A stretch of DNA of 64,000 bases from WTXA01 sp964415195 (GTDB lineage: Bacteria; Bacillota; TC1). The notes under the pieces were generated by a model, which was not told the origin of the DNA, searched no databases, and worked only from the letters and a program-made list of their open reading frames with translations. This document shows positions 9,531-18,220 of the stretch, in pieces; position 1 is the first letter of the stretch; each line of letters begins with the position of its first letter. Location of the stretch: contig CAYPYD010000001.1 in the NCBI GenBank assembly GCA_964415195.1, positions 372,001 through 436,000 on the forward strand. The letters are read 5' to 3'. Both the position numbers and the translations under genes were made by a program.

Positions 9531-10868
9531 TTATATATTAGTTCTTTTAAGAAGTGTCGTCATTGCCTCACGAGCATCACTTCTTACCTTCTCTTCATCA
9601 AAGATAAGACTAGTCCCACCCTTGACCAACTGTTTACCATCTACAAAAACATCCCTTACATCTCTGCCACATAAGGAATAAACGACTGATGATGGAAGGT
9701 TATAGAACGGAAGCGGAGCAGCATAATCAAGATCTAAAGTTATAAAATCGGCCCTCTTACCAACTTCCAAGGAACCAATAATATCCTCGGCAAATATAGA
9801 ACGAGCTCCAATACAAGTACCCAATCCAAGAGAAAGACTCGCGGATAGAACTTCAGGTCGACCTAATTGATGCTTATGAAGCAAAGCCGCCGTTTTAATT
9901 TCCGCTAAAAGATCACTCGAGTTATTACAAGCAGGGGCATCAGTACCAATACCCACAGCAACACCCTTATCCAGCAAACCAGGAACATCAAGATATCCCA
10001 TCGCCATTTTCATAGCCGACACAGGACAATGAGCAATTGTAACCTTACCACTACCTAAAATATCTAAATCCCCAGGTCCAAGACGTGGGCAATGAATTAA
10101 AAGATAACGTCTATCCAACATTCCAGAAAGTTTTAAAAACTTACCAGGGGAAGTATAACCATCACCAGCCATAGCATCAATATCAGCCAGCTCTTCAGCA
10201 AAGTGAATAGTAGAAATAAAACCATCATCATCCATAACTCCATTAACCACTTCAATCAGATGAGGATTATACATCCCGGTCCATCTGGGACCTAACCAAA
10301 TATCCACCATATCAGGATTAGTAACCTTACTTCGGCAATTTCTGGCTTCTTTTATACTATCGTCTAACTCTTGAATAAGCGCAGGAGGCAGTAAACTGCC
10401 CTTTCTAGGCTCCATGACAACTTTAGCTAACCGAGCACGCATACCACTACTTGAAACTTCTTCAAATAAGGCATCTAGACCATAATTTACAACCATAGAT
10501 TCAACAAAAGTTGTAGTCCCTGATTTACTCATCTCAAGCATAGCTAGTCTGGCTCCAGCAAGGAAAGTATTCTCATCATGAGCAGCCTGTAAAGGCCAAA
10601 TACGCTCAAACAACCAAGGATCAATAGTCATATCATCAGAAAAACCCCTAAACATACTCTGAGCCAAATGGAAGTGGTTATTAATAAGACCTGGCATCAC
10701 CAATCTTCCGCCAAGATCTACCCTATCTGAATGAGGATAGGCTTTAAGCATCTCAACTTCAGTCCCAAGTGAAATAATCTTACCATTATCAACTACCATA
10801 GAACCATCTTTAATTACAGTGTCTTTTTCATCCATGGTGAGTATAGTACAATGTTCATAACGTTTCAT
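9531..10868 (-). CDS. TRZ/ATZ-type amidohydrolase (chlorohydrolase/SsnA/aminopurine deaminase-like)
   Basis: 445 residues of the cyclic amidohydrolase superfamily (subtype with SAH/MTA deaminase, guanine deaminase, SsnA). Metal-site motifs: NHFH near residue 64, IHFAEE in the middle, AHCP and GTDAP later; composite beta-sandwich ends (DGSMVVDNGKIISLG at the N-terminus, KRADFITLD and VRDVFVDGKQLV at the C-terminus). The family removes amino or chloro groups from purine, pyrimidine or triazine rings; the substrate cannot be fixed here. A strong AGGAGGT box precedes ATG 10868. It diverges from the AdeC-like gene at 11058, and both promoters carry the same 15 bp element, so shared control and a purine substrate are plausible. 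Confidence 0.85.
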   Translation of the reverse strand: MKRYEHCTILTMDEKDTVIKDGSMVVDNGKIISLGTEVEMLKAYPHSDRVDLGGRLVMPGLINNHFHLAQSMFRGFSDDMTIDPWLFERIWPLQAAHDENTFLAGARLAMLEMSKSGTTTFVESMVVNYGLDALFEEVSSSGMRARLAKVVMEPRKGSLLPPALIQELDDSIKEARNCRSKVTNPDMVDIWLGPRWTGMYNPHLIEVVNGVMDDDGFISTIHFAEELADIDAMAGDGYTSPGKFLKLSGMLDRRYLLIHCPRLGPGDLDILGSGKVTIAHCPVSAMKMAMGYLDVPGLLDKGVAVGIGTDAPACNNSSDLLAEIKTAALLHKHQLGRPEVLSASLSLGLGTCIGARSIFAEDIIGSLEVGKRADFITLDLDYAAPLPFYNLPSSVVYSLCGRDVRDVFVDGKQLVKGGTSLIFDEEKVRSDAREAMTTLLKRTNI

Positions 10869-10891
10869 GAAGTCTACCTCCTAGGTAAATA

Positions 10892-10994
10892 ATTTTATCA
10901 TTGCATTATATCACCCAAAAATACAAGATTCAAGATATATAAGAAGGAAGTATATACAAACAAATATTAATATGTTACTATGCAATGATAAAAT
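10892..10994. promoter_or_regulatory. Divergent promoter region with a perfectly duplicated 15 bp operator
   Basis: ATGCAATGATAAAAT occurs on the plus strand at 10980-10994 and on the minus strand at 10906-10892. Each copy directly follows, in the direction of its own gene, an extended -10: minus strand TGATATAAT (TATAAT complement 10905-10910, -35 TTGAAT complement 10928-10933, 17 bp spacer), plus strand TGTTACTAT (TACTAT 10976-10981). The element would therefore cover the transcription start of both divergent amidohydrolase genes, as expected of a common repressor site. Confidence 0.6.
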
Positions 10995-11057
10995 ATGACA
11001 AAGTAAGAGTAAGTAAGGATTGGGAAATAAGTAATTTGATAAAAAAGGAGTAAAGAA

Positions 11058-12758
11058 ATGTATAGTAATATATTAGAAAAAAACACCAAGGAACTAATAG
11101 ATGTTGCTACAGGTAAACAAAAAGCCGATTTAATAATTAGCAATCTAAAAATACTAGATGTCTATACAGAGAGAATAATAGAAGGGAATATCCTGATAAA
11201 AAACGGTAGGATAGTATCCATTAAATCTAGTCATCATAGTGATGAAGCGATTGAACAAATTGATGGCAAGGGGATGTATGCCATACCTGGTTTAATTGAT
11301 CCCCATTTCCATGTGGACTCTTGCCTGGCAACACCGGCAGCCTTAGCTGATGGAATAGTGCCTTGGGGGACGACTACTCTGTGTGGAGAGGTTTTAGATA
11401 TTGCTCACTATGCCTATATACTAGAGAAAGATCCAGTTGAAGTTGCAAAACTATATTTAAAAGAAATTGAGAATCTTCCCTATAGATTGCTACCAATGGC
11501 ACCAGGGAAAATGATACCAGTTAACAAAACCAGAGAAATTCTAGATTGGGAATATAATTTTGGATTAGGAGAGATGCTACCACATAATATTTTAGGGAAA
11601 AGAGAAGAGTACCTTAATCTCATTGACTATGCAAGGAAACAAAAAAAATTCATCAGTGGACATGTACTGCATAGAATCTGGGATTTCCCTCATGATAATT
11701 ACGAAGGAAGACCAGATGACTGCCATATGATAACAGAAAATGAAATAGATGTATTTCCAATCGTTGGTTACGCACATGATCATGAGATTTTTAACTATAA
11801 TGACCTGCTTACAATTTTAGGGAGAGGCATGAACGCACTAGTTAGAACACTTGATGGGATGGCCAAGGAGATTCTTCCAGGGGTAATAAACAATAAGATA
11901 CCAACAGATAATATAAATTTTTCTATTGATGATTTGCATATACATGATATAAAGAACAACGGACATTTAAACTTTGCTATTCAAGAAGCTATAAACATGG
12001 GTATGTCACCAATTAAGGCCATTAAGATGGCTACAATAAATAATGCCAGACTTATTGGTCTTGAAAGTGAAATGGGGTCACTAACACCAGGCAGGTATGC
12101 TGATATTGTACTTCTATCTTCACTAACAAATATTAAACCTGAATATGTTTTTAAGGCTGGTAGTCTAGTTGCAAAAGCTGGTAGTTTAGTTAAGGAGCCA
12201 GTAATTGACTATAGTGATTTGAAGTGGAAAATTGAGAGTACACTTCAAGAGCTAACAGAAGAGGATTTGAAATATCCGAGTATTGATGATGAGGTAACAG
12301 TTTACGATATAGTTAAAAAAGAGTTCAACTCCCTTAATCTTTCAGCAGTTGAAAATGAAGGTGAAGATGTAATCTATGGATATATTCTAGATAGAGCAAG
12401 GGATAAAAAAATCATCAGAATACTACTGAAGGGATTTAAGAATAATGAAGGAGCCATGGCTGTGAGCTTTAGTCATAATTCCAGTAAAATTATTGCTGCT
12501 GGAAAGGACAAGGCCTGTGTCTTAAAAGCCATAAAAGAAATAGATAAACGCCTAGGTGGAATAGTAGCTGTAGATAGTGAAGGGGTAGTGATTGATTTCT
12601 TAGAGCTTGATATTGCTGCAGTTGCAAGTAGTCTTAGCTGTAAGGAAATAGTCGAGAAAATGCAAACCATGGAAGACGGTATAAGAAAATATGGCGGGGG
12701 AATTGATAATATCTTCATGGTATTATGGTTCGTCGGTTTTCTCTATATCTGGGATTAG
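11058..12758 (+). CDS. Adenine deaminase-family (AdeC-like) amidohydrolase
   Basis: 566 residues with the AdeC layout. The N-terminal metal motif is PHFHVDS, where AdeC normally has HxHxES (Glu replaced by Asp). Further AdeC marks follow: LGEM, ISGH, the DHE of YAHDHEIF, SIDDLHIHD, GHLNFAIQEAI, and MATINNARLIG. The C-terminal domain keeps SFSHNSSKIIAAG, a relative of the AdeC HDSHN loop. AdeC deaminates adenine to hypoxanthine in the cytoplasm; given the altered residues the substrate may be a related purine. AAGGAG RBS, ATG 11058. It is a separate transcript from the paralogue at 29591, which heads a transporter operon. It ends in a bidirectional terminator at 12764. Confidence 0.8.
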   Translation: MYSNILEKNTKELIDVATGKQKADLIISNLKILDVYTERIIEGNILIKNGRIVSIKSSHHSDEAIEQIDGKGMYAIPGLIDPHFHVDSCLATPAALADGIVPWGTTTLCGEVLDIAHYAYILEKDPVEVAKLYLKEIENLPYRLLPMAPGKMIPVNKTREILDWEYNFGLGEMLPHNILGKREEYLNLIDYARKQKKFISGHVLHRIWDFPHDNYEGRPDDCHMITENEIDVFPIVGYAHDHEIFNYNDLLTILGRGMNALVRTLDGMAKEILPGVINNKIPTDNINFSIDDLHIHDIKNNGHLNFAIQEAINMGMSPIKAIKMATINNARLIGLESEMGSLTPGRYADIVLLSSLTNIKPEYVFKAGSLVAKAGSLVKEPVIDYSDLKWKIESTLQELTEEDLKYPSIDDEVTVYDIVKKEFNSLNLSAVENEGEDVIYGYILDRARDKKIIRILLKGFKNNEGAMAVSFSHNSSKIIAAGKDKACVLKAIKEIDKRLGGIVAVDSEGVVIDFLELDIAAVASSLSCKEIVEKMQTMEDGIRKYGGGIDNIFMVLWFVGFLYIWD

Positions 12759-12763
12759 ATAAG

Positions 12764-12802
12764 AAAAGGACCTATTGGTTAGTCACCAGTAGGTCCTTTT
12801 TT
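12764..12802. terminator. Bidirectional terminator between convergent genes
   Basis: AAAGGACCTATTGG / CCAGTAGGTCCTTTT hairpin between the AdeC-like gene (+) and the MFS gene (-); T-rich on both exits. Confidence 0.85.
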
Positions 12803-12812
12803 GTAGTATATA

Positions 12813-14018
12813 TTAATTACCAACTAAATTTTTTTTGCGAACGTATTCTCCAGTGAAAATACCAATATAGGCTAGTGTCAAGATAAAACCGACAATCAGG
12901 AAGCCTTGGCTATATCCAAAGGCGGTTACCATTAAGCCAAATATTAGATTTCCGACTGCAAAGCCACCATCGTAGGCTGACTCCATAATTGAATAGGAAG
13001 TTGCTTTTAAATTGTTACTTGTTTCCCTGCCGATTCCTGTAATTGAGCTTATTACCAAACTATTAGTACCAAAGCCCATAGTAATAATAACAACAAATAG
13101 GGCTAAATTACCAAATGACTCAACAAAAGCCATACTGAAAAAACCGGTTAGAGCAAGAAAAGCCCCTGGGATGATAACACTTTTAATGCCATGCTTATCG
13201 GTGCGTCTGCCACTGGCTAAGGAGGCTACCATGCCAACACATCCAAATAGAAATAAGAAAGTACTTGGTTTTAAGACACCTTCTAGTCCGCCTAGGAATA
13301 CTGCTGAATTAGTATTGATTATTCCATAACCTGAAGTTGCAGTCATTATAGCTAGATAATATCTGAGTAATCTTGGGTTTTTTAATAGATCAAGATAGTC
13401 TTTAAGCACATTGTTCTTTTTGACACTTTCCAAATTGTCAAATTCAACTTTTGTTTCTGATATGAAAGTTATTAAAATGAATGATATAAATGAGGTTGCC
13501 ATTATACCTATAAACATTATATTAAAGCCAATGCCTGATAAAGCTAAGCCGTAAACAGGACCTAGGATGACACCGATTGAAATAAAACCACGATAAATGC
13601 CCATGCAACTTCCAAGAACTTTGTTATGAACAACATCACTGACTACTGAACTAGCTGAGGACATATACATTGCAAGGCCAATAGCTTGAACAAACCTGGC
13701 AATAAGGTGTACCTCAAAGTTTGGGGCAAACCAGATAAACATCCAAGAAATAACAAATGAAAAGGAACTAATTAGCAAAGCGAATTTTCTACCTTTTCTA
13801 TCTGCCAGGGGGCCAAGGAAAATCCTAAGAAATATTGCGGATAGGCTATATATTGTTGTTGATATACCAATTTGAGCCAGGGTAAAATTCTGACTGACTA
13901 AATATACTGGGACTACGGAATAGGAAATTGAAATATTCATCATGAATAAAAATGTTCCAAAAAGGAAAAATAGCATCTTCCTATTTCTAATAAATTCTCT
14001 TACACTTTCTATTTTCAT
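12813..14018 (-). CDS. MFS transporter
   Basis: 401-residue major facilitator with about 12 hydrophobic segments. The A-like motif GPLADRKGRKFALL between TM2 and TM3 and the related SGRRTDKHGIKSV between TM8 and TM9 mark an MFS proton-coupled carrier, probably a drug or metabolite exporter of the MFS_1 type. ATG 14018 is chosen over an upstream in-frame GTG (14027) because an AGGAG box lies 9 nt before it and overlaps the GTG. A terminator-like hairpin sits directly upstream of the RBS in the leader, suggesting attenuation. It diverges from a MarR regulator, a frequent arrangement for regulated pumps. Confidence 0.85.
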   Translation of the reverse strand: MKIESVREFIRNRKMLFFLFGTFLFMMNISISYSVVPVYLVSQNFTLAQIGISTTIYSLSAIFLRIFLGPLADRKGRKFALLISSFSFVISWMFIWFAPNFEVHLIARFVQAIGLAMYMSSASSVVSDVVHNKVLGSCMGIYRGFISIGVILGPVYGLALSGIGFNIMFIGIMATSFISFILITFISETKVEFDNLESVKKNNVLKDYLDLLKNPRLLRYYLAIMTATSGYGIINTNSAVFLGGLEGVLKPSTFLFLFGCVGMVASLASGRRTDKHGIKSVIIPGAFLALTGFFSMAFVESFGNLALFVVIITMGFGTNSLVISSITGIGRETSNNLKATSYSIMESAYDGGFAVGNLIFGLMVTAFGYSQGFLIVGFILTLAYIGIFTGEYVRKKNLVGN

Positions 14019-14033
14019 TACTATCACTCCTTA

Positions 14034-14082
14034 TATAAAAAAGAAGCCATGTTTAGAATTTACACTAAACAAGGCTTCTTAG
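14034..14082 (-). promoter_or_regulatory. Terminator-type hairpin in the 5' leader of the MFS gene (candidate attenuator)
   Basis: On the minus strand AAGAAGCC-(2)-GTTTAG-(8)-CTAAAC-(2)-GGCTTCTT is followed at once by a run of T, then AAGGAG and the MFS start. No gene ends upstream on this strand, so the terminator lies inside the leader. I did not recognise a known riboswitch or T-box in the 250 nt upstream. Confidence 0.6.
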
Positions 14083-14276
14083 TATTCGACTATATTATTT
14101 CTAACATATTTTCTTATTTATTTAATATTTTTAAAATTTTGTTTATTGTTAGATCTTAAGTTAATTTAACAGGGGCCTTTTCTGTTTTATTGAAGTTCTA
14201 ACATGATAAATATAACATAAATATCTTTAATTTGGAATATAAAAAATATGAATTTATAAAATATGAAACTAAAATA

Positions 14277-14329
14277 TTGACAACTTTAGATAGGTAATGT
14301 ATTATCTAAATAGATAACATATTACCTAT
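14277..14329 (+). promoter_or_regulatory. MarR-gene promoter overlapped by a 40 bp inverted repeat (operator)
   Basis: TTGACA 14277-14282, 17 bp, TATTAT 14300-14305. The imperfect palindrome 14290-14329 (outer arms ATAGGTAAT / ATTACCTAT, inner arms TTATCTA / TAGATAA) covers the -10 and start site. MarR proteins commonly bind such repeats in their own promoter, so autorepression is likely. Confidence 0.7.
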
Positions 14330-14346
14330 TTAGATTGGAGAAAGAA

Positions 14347-14814
14347 ATGATGAACTATTTTGAAAATATTAACGATCAAGATTATATCTTCGCATCGATG
14401 TTACTAGTCGCCAATAAAATGGATACCTTGTTAGAGAGAGCCTTAAGCAATTACAATATAACAGCGAAACAATGGTTCATGTTAATTGTAACGGTAAATG
14501 CCTTCAAGGAAGCACCTTCTATAAAAGAAATTGCTAAAGTAATGGGCTCATCCCATCAGAATGTCAAACAACTTGCCTTAAAACTTGAAACCAAAGGCAT
14601 GATAATTTTAGAAAAAGATAAAACAGATTTAAGAGCAACAAAAGTAATTTTGACCAAGGAATGTTATCAATTATTCAAGCAATTAGAAAAAGAAGGCCTT
14701 GATTTTATGAATAAATTCTATAATGATATAGAAAATATAGAGATGAAAAATACAAGGCTGTTCATATCTAAAATTATGGTTAACTTAAAAAATATTGAAG
14801 AGGGACAAGAATAA
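14347..14814 (+). CDS. MarR-family transcriptional regulator
   Basis: 155 residues, the usual MarR length. The winged-helix core carries SIKEIAKVMGSSHQNVKQLALKLETKG (recognition helix region) followed by the wing LEKDKTDLRATKVILT, with dimerisation helices at both ends. ATG 14347 is chosen because GGAG lies 6 nt upstream; an upstream TTG would overlap that box. The stop overlaps the start of the membrane-protein gene (TAATG), so the pair is translationally coupled. The palindromic operator at 14290 indicates autoregulation. The target ligand is unknown; the coupled membrane protein is the probable main target. Confidence 0.9.
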   Translation: MMNYFENINDQDYIFASMLLVANKMDTLLERALSNYNITAKQWFMLIVTVNAFKEAPSIKEIAKVMGSSHQNVKQLALKLETKGMIILEKDKTDLRATKVILTKECYQLFKQLEKEGLDFMNKFYNDIENIEMKNTRLFISKIMVNLKNIEEGQE

Positions 14815-15680
14815 TGAAAAACCAAAAAACTATAAAATACCTAATAATTACAATTTTAATACTTGCAACAATAACTTCACTAATCGGATTATTTTCAAGT
14901 AAAGGGAACGGACCTTATGATTACACTTCAATTAATGGAGAACTGGTAGAAATATATGGAAAAGGTATATATAAGAATGATTCAGTGTCTGTAGTCGCTC
15001 AGGGAAAGGCTTCTGACCTTGTTACCTTATTACTTGCTATTCCTCTATTAACCTTTGCCACAATGCTCTCACTAAAAGGCTCCATAAGAGGAAGATTGCT
15101 CCTTACAGGAACTTTGGGCTATTTTCTCTATACATACATGTCCTACTGCTTCTTATGGAACTATAATCCTTTATTTATAGTCTATGTCCTATTAATGTCT
15201 GCAAGTATGTTTGCCTTTATATTAAGTCTAACGAGTTTTGATCTTGAAAAAATACCAAATATGTTCAAAGAAAAATTACCAATCAGATTTTTAGCAGGCT
15301 TTCAATTTTTCATTGCTTTGATGTTAGGCCTTCTGTGGCTTGGTAAAATAAGCCCGTCAATATTAAGTGGTGCAATTCCTATAGGACTAGAACATTATAC
15401 AACCTTAGTTATTCAAGCAATGGATTTAGGCTTTATTGTGCCTATTGCAGTAATTTCAGGAGTGCTACTTCTAAAAAAGAAACCTTTTGGATATCTGTTC
15501 ACATCAATCATCATAATTAAAGCAATAACAATGCTAACTAGTATTTCAGCTATGATGATTAATTCCTACACCAGTGGCGTTTTAGTTAGTCCTATAGAAA
15601 TAATAGTATTCTCAGCTTTCGATTTATTGGCTATTGTAGCTTTTATAATATTGATTAAGAATACCATTGAGCTTAAATAG
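14814..15680 (+). CDS. Hypothetical multi-pass membrane protein, MarR-linked
   Basis: 288 residues with about seven hydrophobic segments: one at the N-terminus (about 8-28), a short extracytoplasmic region of about 40 residues (NGPYDYTSINGELVEIYGKG), then six spread over 60-285. No transporter or enzyme motif is recognised. Its ATG shares a base with the MarR stop codon, so expression follows the regulator. A detoxification or sensing role is a guess from context only. Confidence 0.75.
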   Translation: MKNQKTIKYLIITILILATITSLIGLFSSKGNGPYDYTSINGELVEIYGKGIYKNDSVSVVAQGKASDLVTLLLAIPLLTFATMLSLKGSIRGRLLLTGTLGYFLYTYMSYCFLWNYNPLFIVYVLLMSASMFAFILSLTSFDLEKIPNMFKEKLPIRFLAGFQFFIALMLGLLWLGKISPSILSGAIPIGLEHYTTLVIQAMDLGFIVPIAVISGVLLLKKKPFGYLFTSIIIIKAITMLTSISAMMINSYTSGVLVSPIEIIVFSAFDLLAIVAFIILIKNTIELK

Positions 15681-15810
15681 GTATGATTATAAAAGTTCGT
15701 AGCTTAACAATTATTTACATATAATATAATGGAAATTGATTGTGGGTTATGATAGGATTAAATTACTTAAAAGAGTAGATTAGTTGTATATATAGTAAAG
15801 GGATAATTAA

Positions 15811-17220
15811 ATGGAGTATCCACCATCACACAAGAGAAAAAACTACCATATTATAAGCACAGTTATTGTCAGTATTATTTTGCTGACAATACTTTTTCTT
15901 GGGTTGGTAAGTTATGGTGAGAGTATAAAGCGAGATAATAAACAAGAAGTTACTAATAGGTTCATTGCTTTTGAGAATAGTTTTAAGAGTTTTATTAATG
16001 ACAATGCTATGTTATTATCTGGTTTTTCTGCATATATAGATACTTTTGATGAGTATAAGGATGATGAGGTTTATTCATATCTAAATAATCTTATGGAAGA
16101 AAATGGTGAATATATTAATAATGTGGCAATAGTCCAAGATACAACCATTAAGTGGAACTATCCACTTGAAGGTAATGAAGCAACAATAGGCATTGATATG
16201 CTGACAATTCCAGGACAAGCTGATGATATAGCCTACGTTAAAGAAACATTAGAAAAAGATTTTAGTGGTCCGGTAGAGCTAATTCAAGGCGGCAAAGGAT
16301 ATATTATAAGAGCCCCAATATTAAAAAATGGTTCTTTTTGGGGTATTGCTAGTTTAATTCTTAAAGAAGAAAAAATTATCGAATTATTTGATACTTTTGC
16401 TAAAGAAAATAACCTAGAAGTGAATATTTTTAAGAATGACGCCGATGAATGTTTAATCTATGGGACCAAATATAATGATAATAACAATATGTATAAATTT
16501 GAAAGGGATTTGCTAGGTGAGGATTTAACTTATTGTGTCAAAGCTATTGATAACACGTTAATTAATCGATTGCCATACTTTATTATAATTGTTATAAGCG
16601 GTCTAATAATAGTAGCTTTTACAACGTACCAGGCATATTTGTTTTTTAAAGGCCACGAAGAAATTCTGCATAAAAACTTTATTCTTAAATCCTCATCTAT
16701 ACGAGACAAGCTTACTGGCATATTCAATCGAGACTATCTGGACATAAGTATCAGTGAAGAAATGAAATTCGCTAATAACAATAATATTGCAGTTTCTTTA
16801 ATATATTTTGATATAAATAGTTTTAAGAATATTAATGATACATATGGTCATGCCTTCGGTGATAGTGTTCTAAAAGATATTGCTACAGCTATTAAGGGTG
16901 AATTAAGAAAACGGGATGTTTTTGCCAGATGGGGTGGTGATGAGTTTACTATTCTTATGCCTAATACTAATATTAATGGAGCTGAAATTACAGCTGAGAA
17001 AGTTAGAGTTACTATTGAGTCTATATCATATGATGATACACTTGTGTTGTCAGCTAGTATAGGTGTTGCTGAGTATCGTTTAGGTGAATCTGCAGATAGC
17101 TGGTTTAAAAGAGTAGATAAGGCACTATATAAAGCTAAAGAAAATAAGGACAACAGGTTTTGCACCTGTGATCAAGAAGGAAATATAAATTGCTACAAGA
17201 AATATCAGATTATCGCCTAA
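15811..17220 (+). CDS. CHASE-domain membrane diguanylate cyclase
   Basis: 469 residues. TM1 (about 12-34), an extracytoplasmic CHASE sensor (about 45-245) with IVQDTTIKWNYPLEGNEATIG and GGKGYIIRAPIL, TM2 (about 250-275), then a GGDEF domain (about 290-450) with an intact active site RWGGDEF (GGDEF 375-379) and an RKRD inhibitory site five residues before it. It should make cyclic di-GMP in response to a small external ligand. The last residues form a Cys-rich tail, CTCDQEGNINC, which is outside the normal GGDEF fold and is conserved in the paralogue at 25863. Start ATG 15811 with AAAGGG upstream. Confidence 0.9.
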   Translation: MEYPPSHKRKNYHIISTVIVSIILLTILFLGLVSYGESIKRDNKQEVTNRFIAFENSFKSFINDNAMLLSGFSAYIDTFDEYKDDEVYSYLNNLMEENGEYINNVAIVQDTTIKWNYPLEGNEATIGIDMLTIPGQADDIAYVKETLEKDFSGPVELIQGGKGYIIRAPILKNGSFWGIASLILKEEKIIELFDTFAKENNLEVNIFKNDADECLIYGTKYNDNNNMYKFERDLLGEDLTYCVKAIDNTLINRLPYFIIIVISGLIIVAFTTYQAYLFFKGHEEILHKNFILKSSSIRDKLTGIFNRDYLDISISEEMKFANNNNIAVSLIYFDINSFKNINDTYGHAFGDSVLKDIATAIKGELRKRDVFARWGGDEFTILMPNTNINGAEITAEKVRVTIESISYDDTLVLSASIGVAEYRLGESADSWFKRVDKALYKAKENKDNRFCTCDQEGNINCYKKYQIIA

Positions 17221-17275
17221 ATATCACTAAGAATTAATAGTTATAAATAGAATTTATTTGTATATTGGTAAATTA

Positions 17276-17307
17276 GCATCTCGCTATAGTGGGGTGCTTT
17301 TTTTGTT
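17276..17307 (+). terminator. Terminator after the CHASE-GGDEF gene
   Basis: AGCATCTC / GGGGTGCT stem (two G-U pairs) followed by seven T. Confidence 0.7.
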
Positions 17308-17340
17308 TCTAAAAAAGATTATAAAAAATATTCTTAAATA

Positions 17341-17491
17341 TATTGTATAATTTGCGCATTAATGATACATTTAAAATGTAATTGAATGATACAGTTCAAT
17401 ATTAAATAAATAGGCATTCATAATAAAATCATTGGAATCTAAAAAATGTATTGTATAAATAGTACATTAATGATAACATTAGAAATGTATT
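17341..17491 (+). promoter_or_regulatory. Duplicated promoter-palindrome unit
   Basis: A unit of about 42 bp at 17341-17382 (TATTGTATAA-n6-CATTAATGATA followed by ACATTT/AAATGT arms) recurs at 17449-17491 with about 80% identity. Each copy has a TATAAT/TATAAA -10-like box followed by a small palindrome. It lies upstream of the 49-residue ORF and the FMN-lipoprotein gene and may be a pair of regulated promoters. With the terminator at 17276 it accounts for the 306 bp gap. Confidence 0.4.
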
Positions 17492-17526
17492 TTTTACTAT
17501 TATAAATTTATGAAAGGTATGATGTT

Positions 17527-17676
17527 ATGCAAAAGAAAATTTTTATTATTTTTTTTGGGTTGATTATAATAGCTGCCTTAAGGTTCTATTATATAGAATG
17601 CAAGAGAGGTTTTGATCAATCTCCCGTATTAACTAATAAAGAAAGAACAGTAAAAATTGTACCTCAAGCAGACTAG
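17527..17676 (+). CDS. Small single-pass membrane protein (49 aa), hypothetical
   Basis: ATG 17527 to TAG 17676, preceded by AAAGG at good spacing. It encodes one hydrophobic segment (KKIFIIFFGLIIIAALRF) and a charged, presumably external tail with a single Cys. It is 56 nt upstream of the FMN-binding lipoprotein and probably shares its transcript. No homology recognised; such short AT-rich ORFs can be spurious. Confidence 0.5.
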   Translation: MQKKIFIIFFGLIIIAALRFYYIECKRGFDQSPVLTNKERTVKIVPQAD

Positions 17677-17732
17677 AATTTGCCCTACTTGATGAAATCT
17701 GCTAGAATCAAGATAATAATGGAGGTAATAAC

Positions 17733-18164
17733 ATGATTAAGAAATTAGCTATATCATTAGTTATCTTAACAGCATTTTTTGTAGTAGCCTGTTCTAGTTC
17801 CAATAAAGATCTTGAAGATGGAACTTATAAAGCTCAAGTTGATGATGCATATGTAGAAACTGAAGGTCTAGGTTGGCGTGAATTTTTGGAAGTAACCATA
17901 CAAGATGGTAAGATAATAGATGTAACATTTAATGCGATAAATAAGGATGGACAATTCAAAACAGATCCAGGAGTCTACAAAATGATACCCTCTCCAACTA
18001 TTTGGATGCCAGTATTAGAACAAAATATAAGGAACAATGTTGCTGGAAAAATTGACGCATTAACTGGAGCAACCTCCACTTCAAAAAATGCCCAAAAATT
18101 ACTTGACGCTATCTATAAAAATGGGAAACCAGGACAAACAATTGATGTATCCATAAAAAAGTAA
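17733..18164 (+). CDS. FMN-binding (flavinylated) lipoprotein, PplA/RnfG-domain type
   Basis: 143 residues: a lipoprotein signal ending at Cys20 (FFVVACSSS), then a single FMN_bind domain (about 27-140). The flavinylation motif T111-G-A-T-S-T116 (LTGATSTS) matches the S/T-G-A-S/T-x-T sequence on which ApbE/FmnB enzymes attach FMN to the last Thr. The protein would sit on the outer face of the membrane as a one-domain electron carrier, as in flavin-based extracellular electron transfer or quinone/Rnf-linked systems. No ApbE or membrane partner is in the window. GGAGG RBS, own terminator at 18177. Confidence 0.85.
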   Translation: MIKKLAISLVILTAFFVVACSSSNKDLEDGTYKAQVDDAYVETEGLGWREFLEVTIQDGKIIDVTFNAINKDGQFKTDPGVYKMIPSPTIWMPVLEQNIRNNVAGKIDALTGATSTSKNAQKLLDAIYKNGKPGQTIDVSIKK

Positions 18165-18176
18165 ATGAATATACGA

Positions 18177-18202
18177 AAGCCTTCTTGAAGAAGGCTTTTT
18201 GG
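18177..18202 (+). terminator. Terminator after the FMN-lipoprotein gene
   Basis: Near-perfect palindrome AAGCCTTCTTGAAGAAGGCTT followed by TTT; it rules out an upstream TTG start for the next gene. Confidence 0.85.
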
Positions 18203-18220
18203 TTAAGTAAAGGTAATACA

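Noticed and set aside
10869..11057. Purine riboswitch before the AdeC-like gene
   Set aside because: None of the conserved loop sequences of the purine aptamer are present; the region is explained by divergent promoters and the duplicated element.
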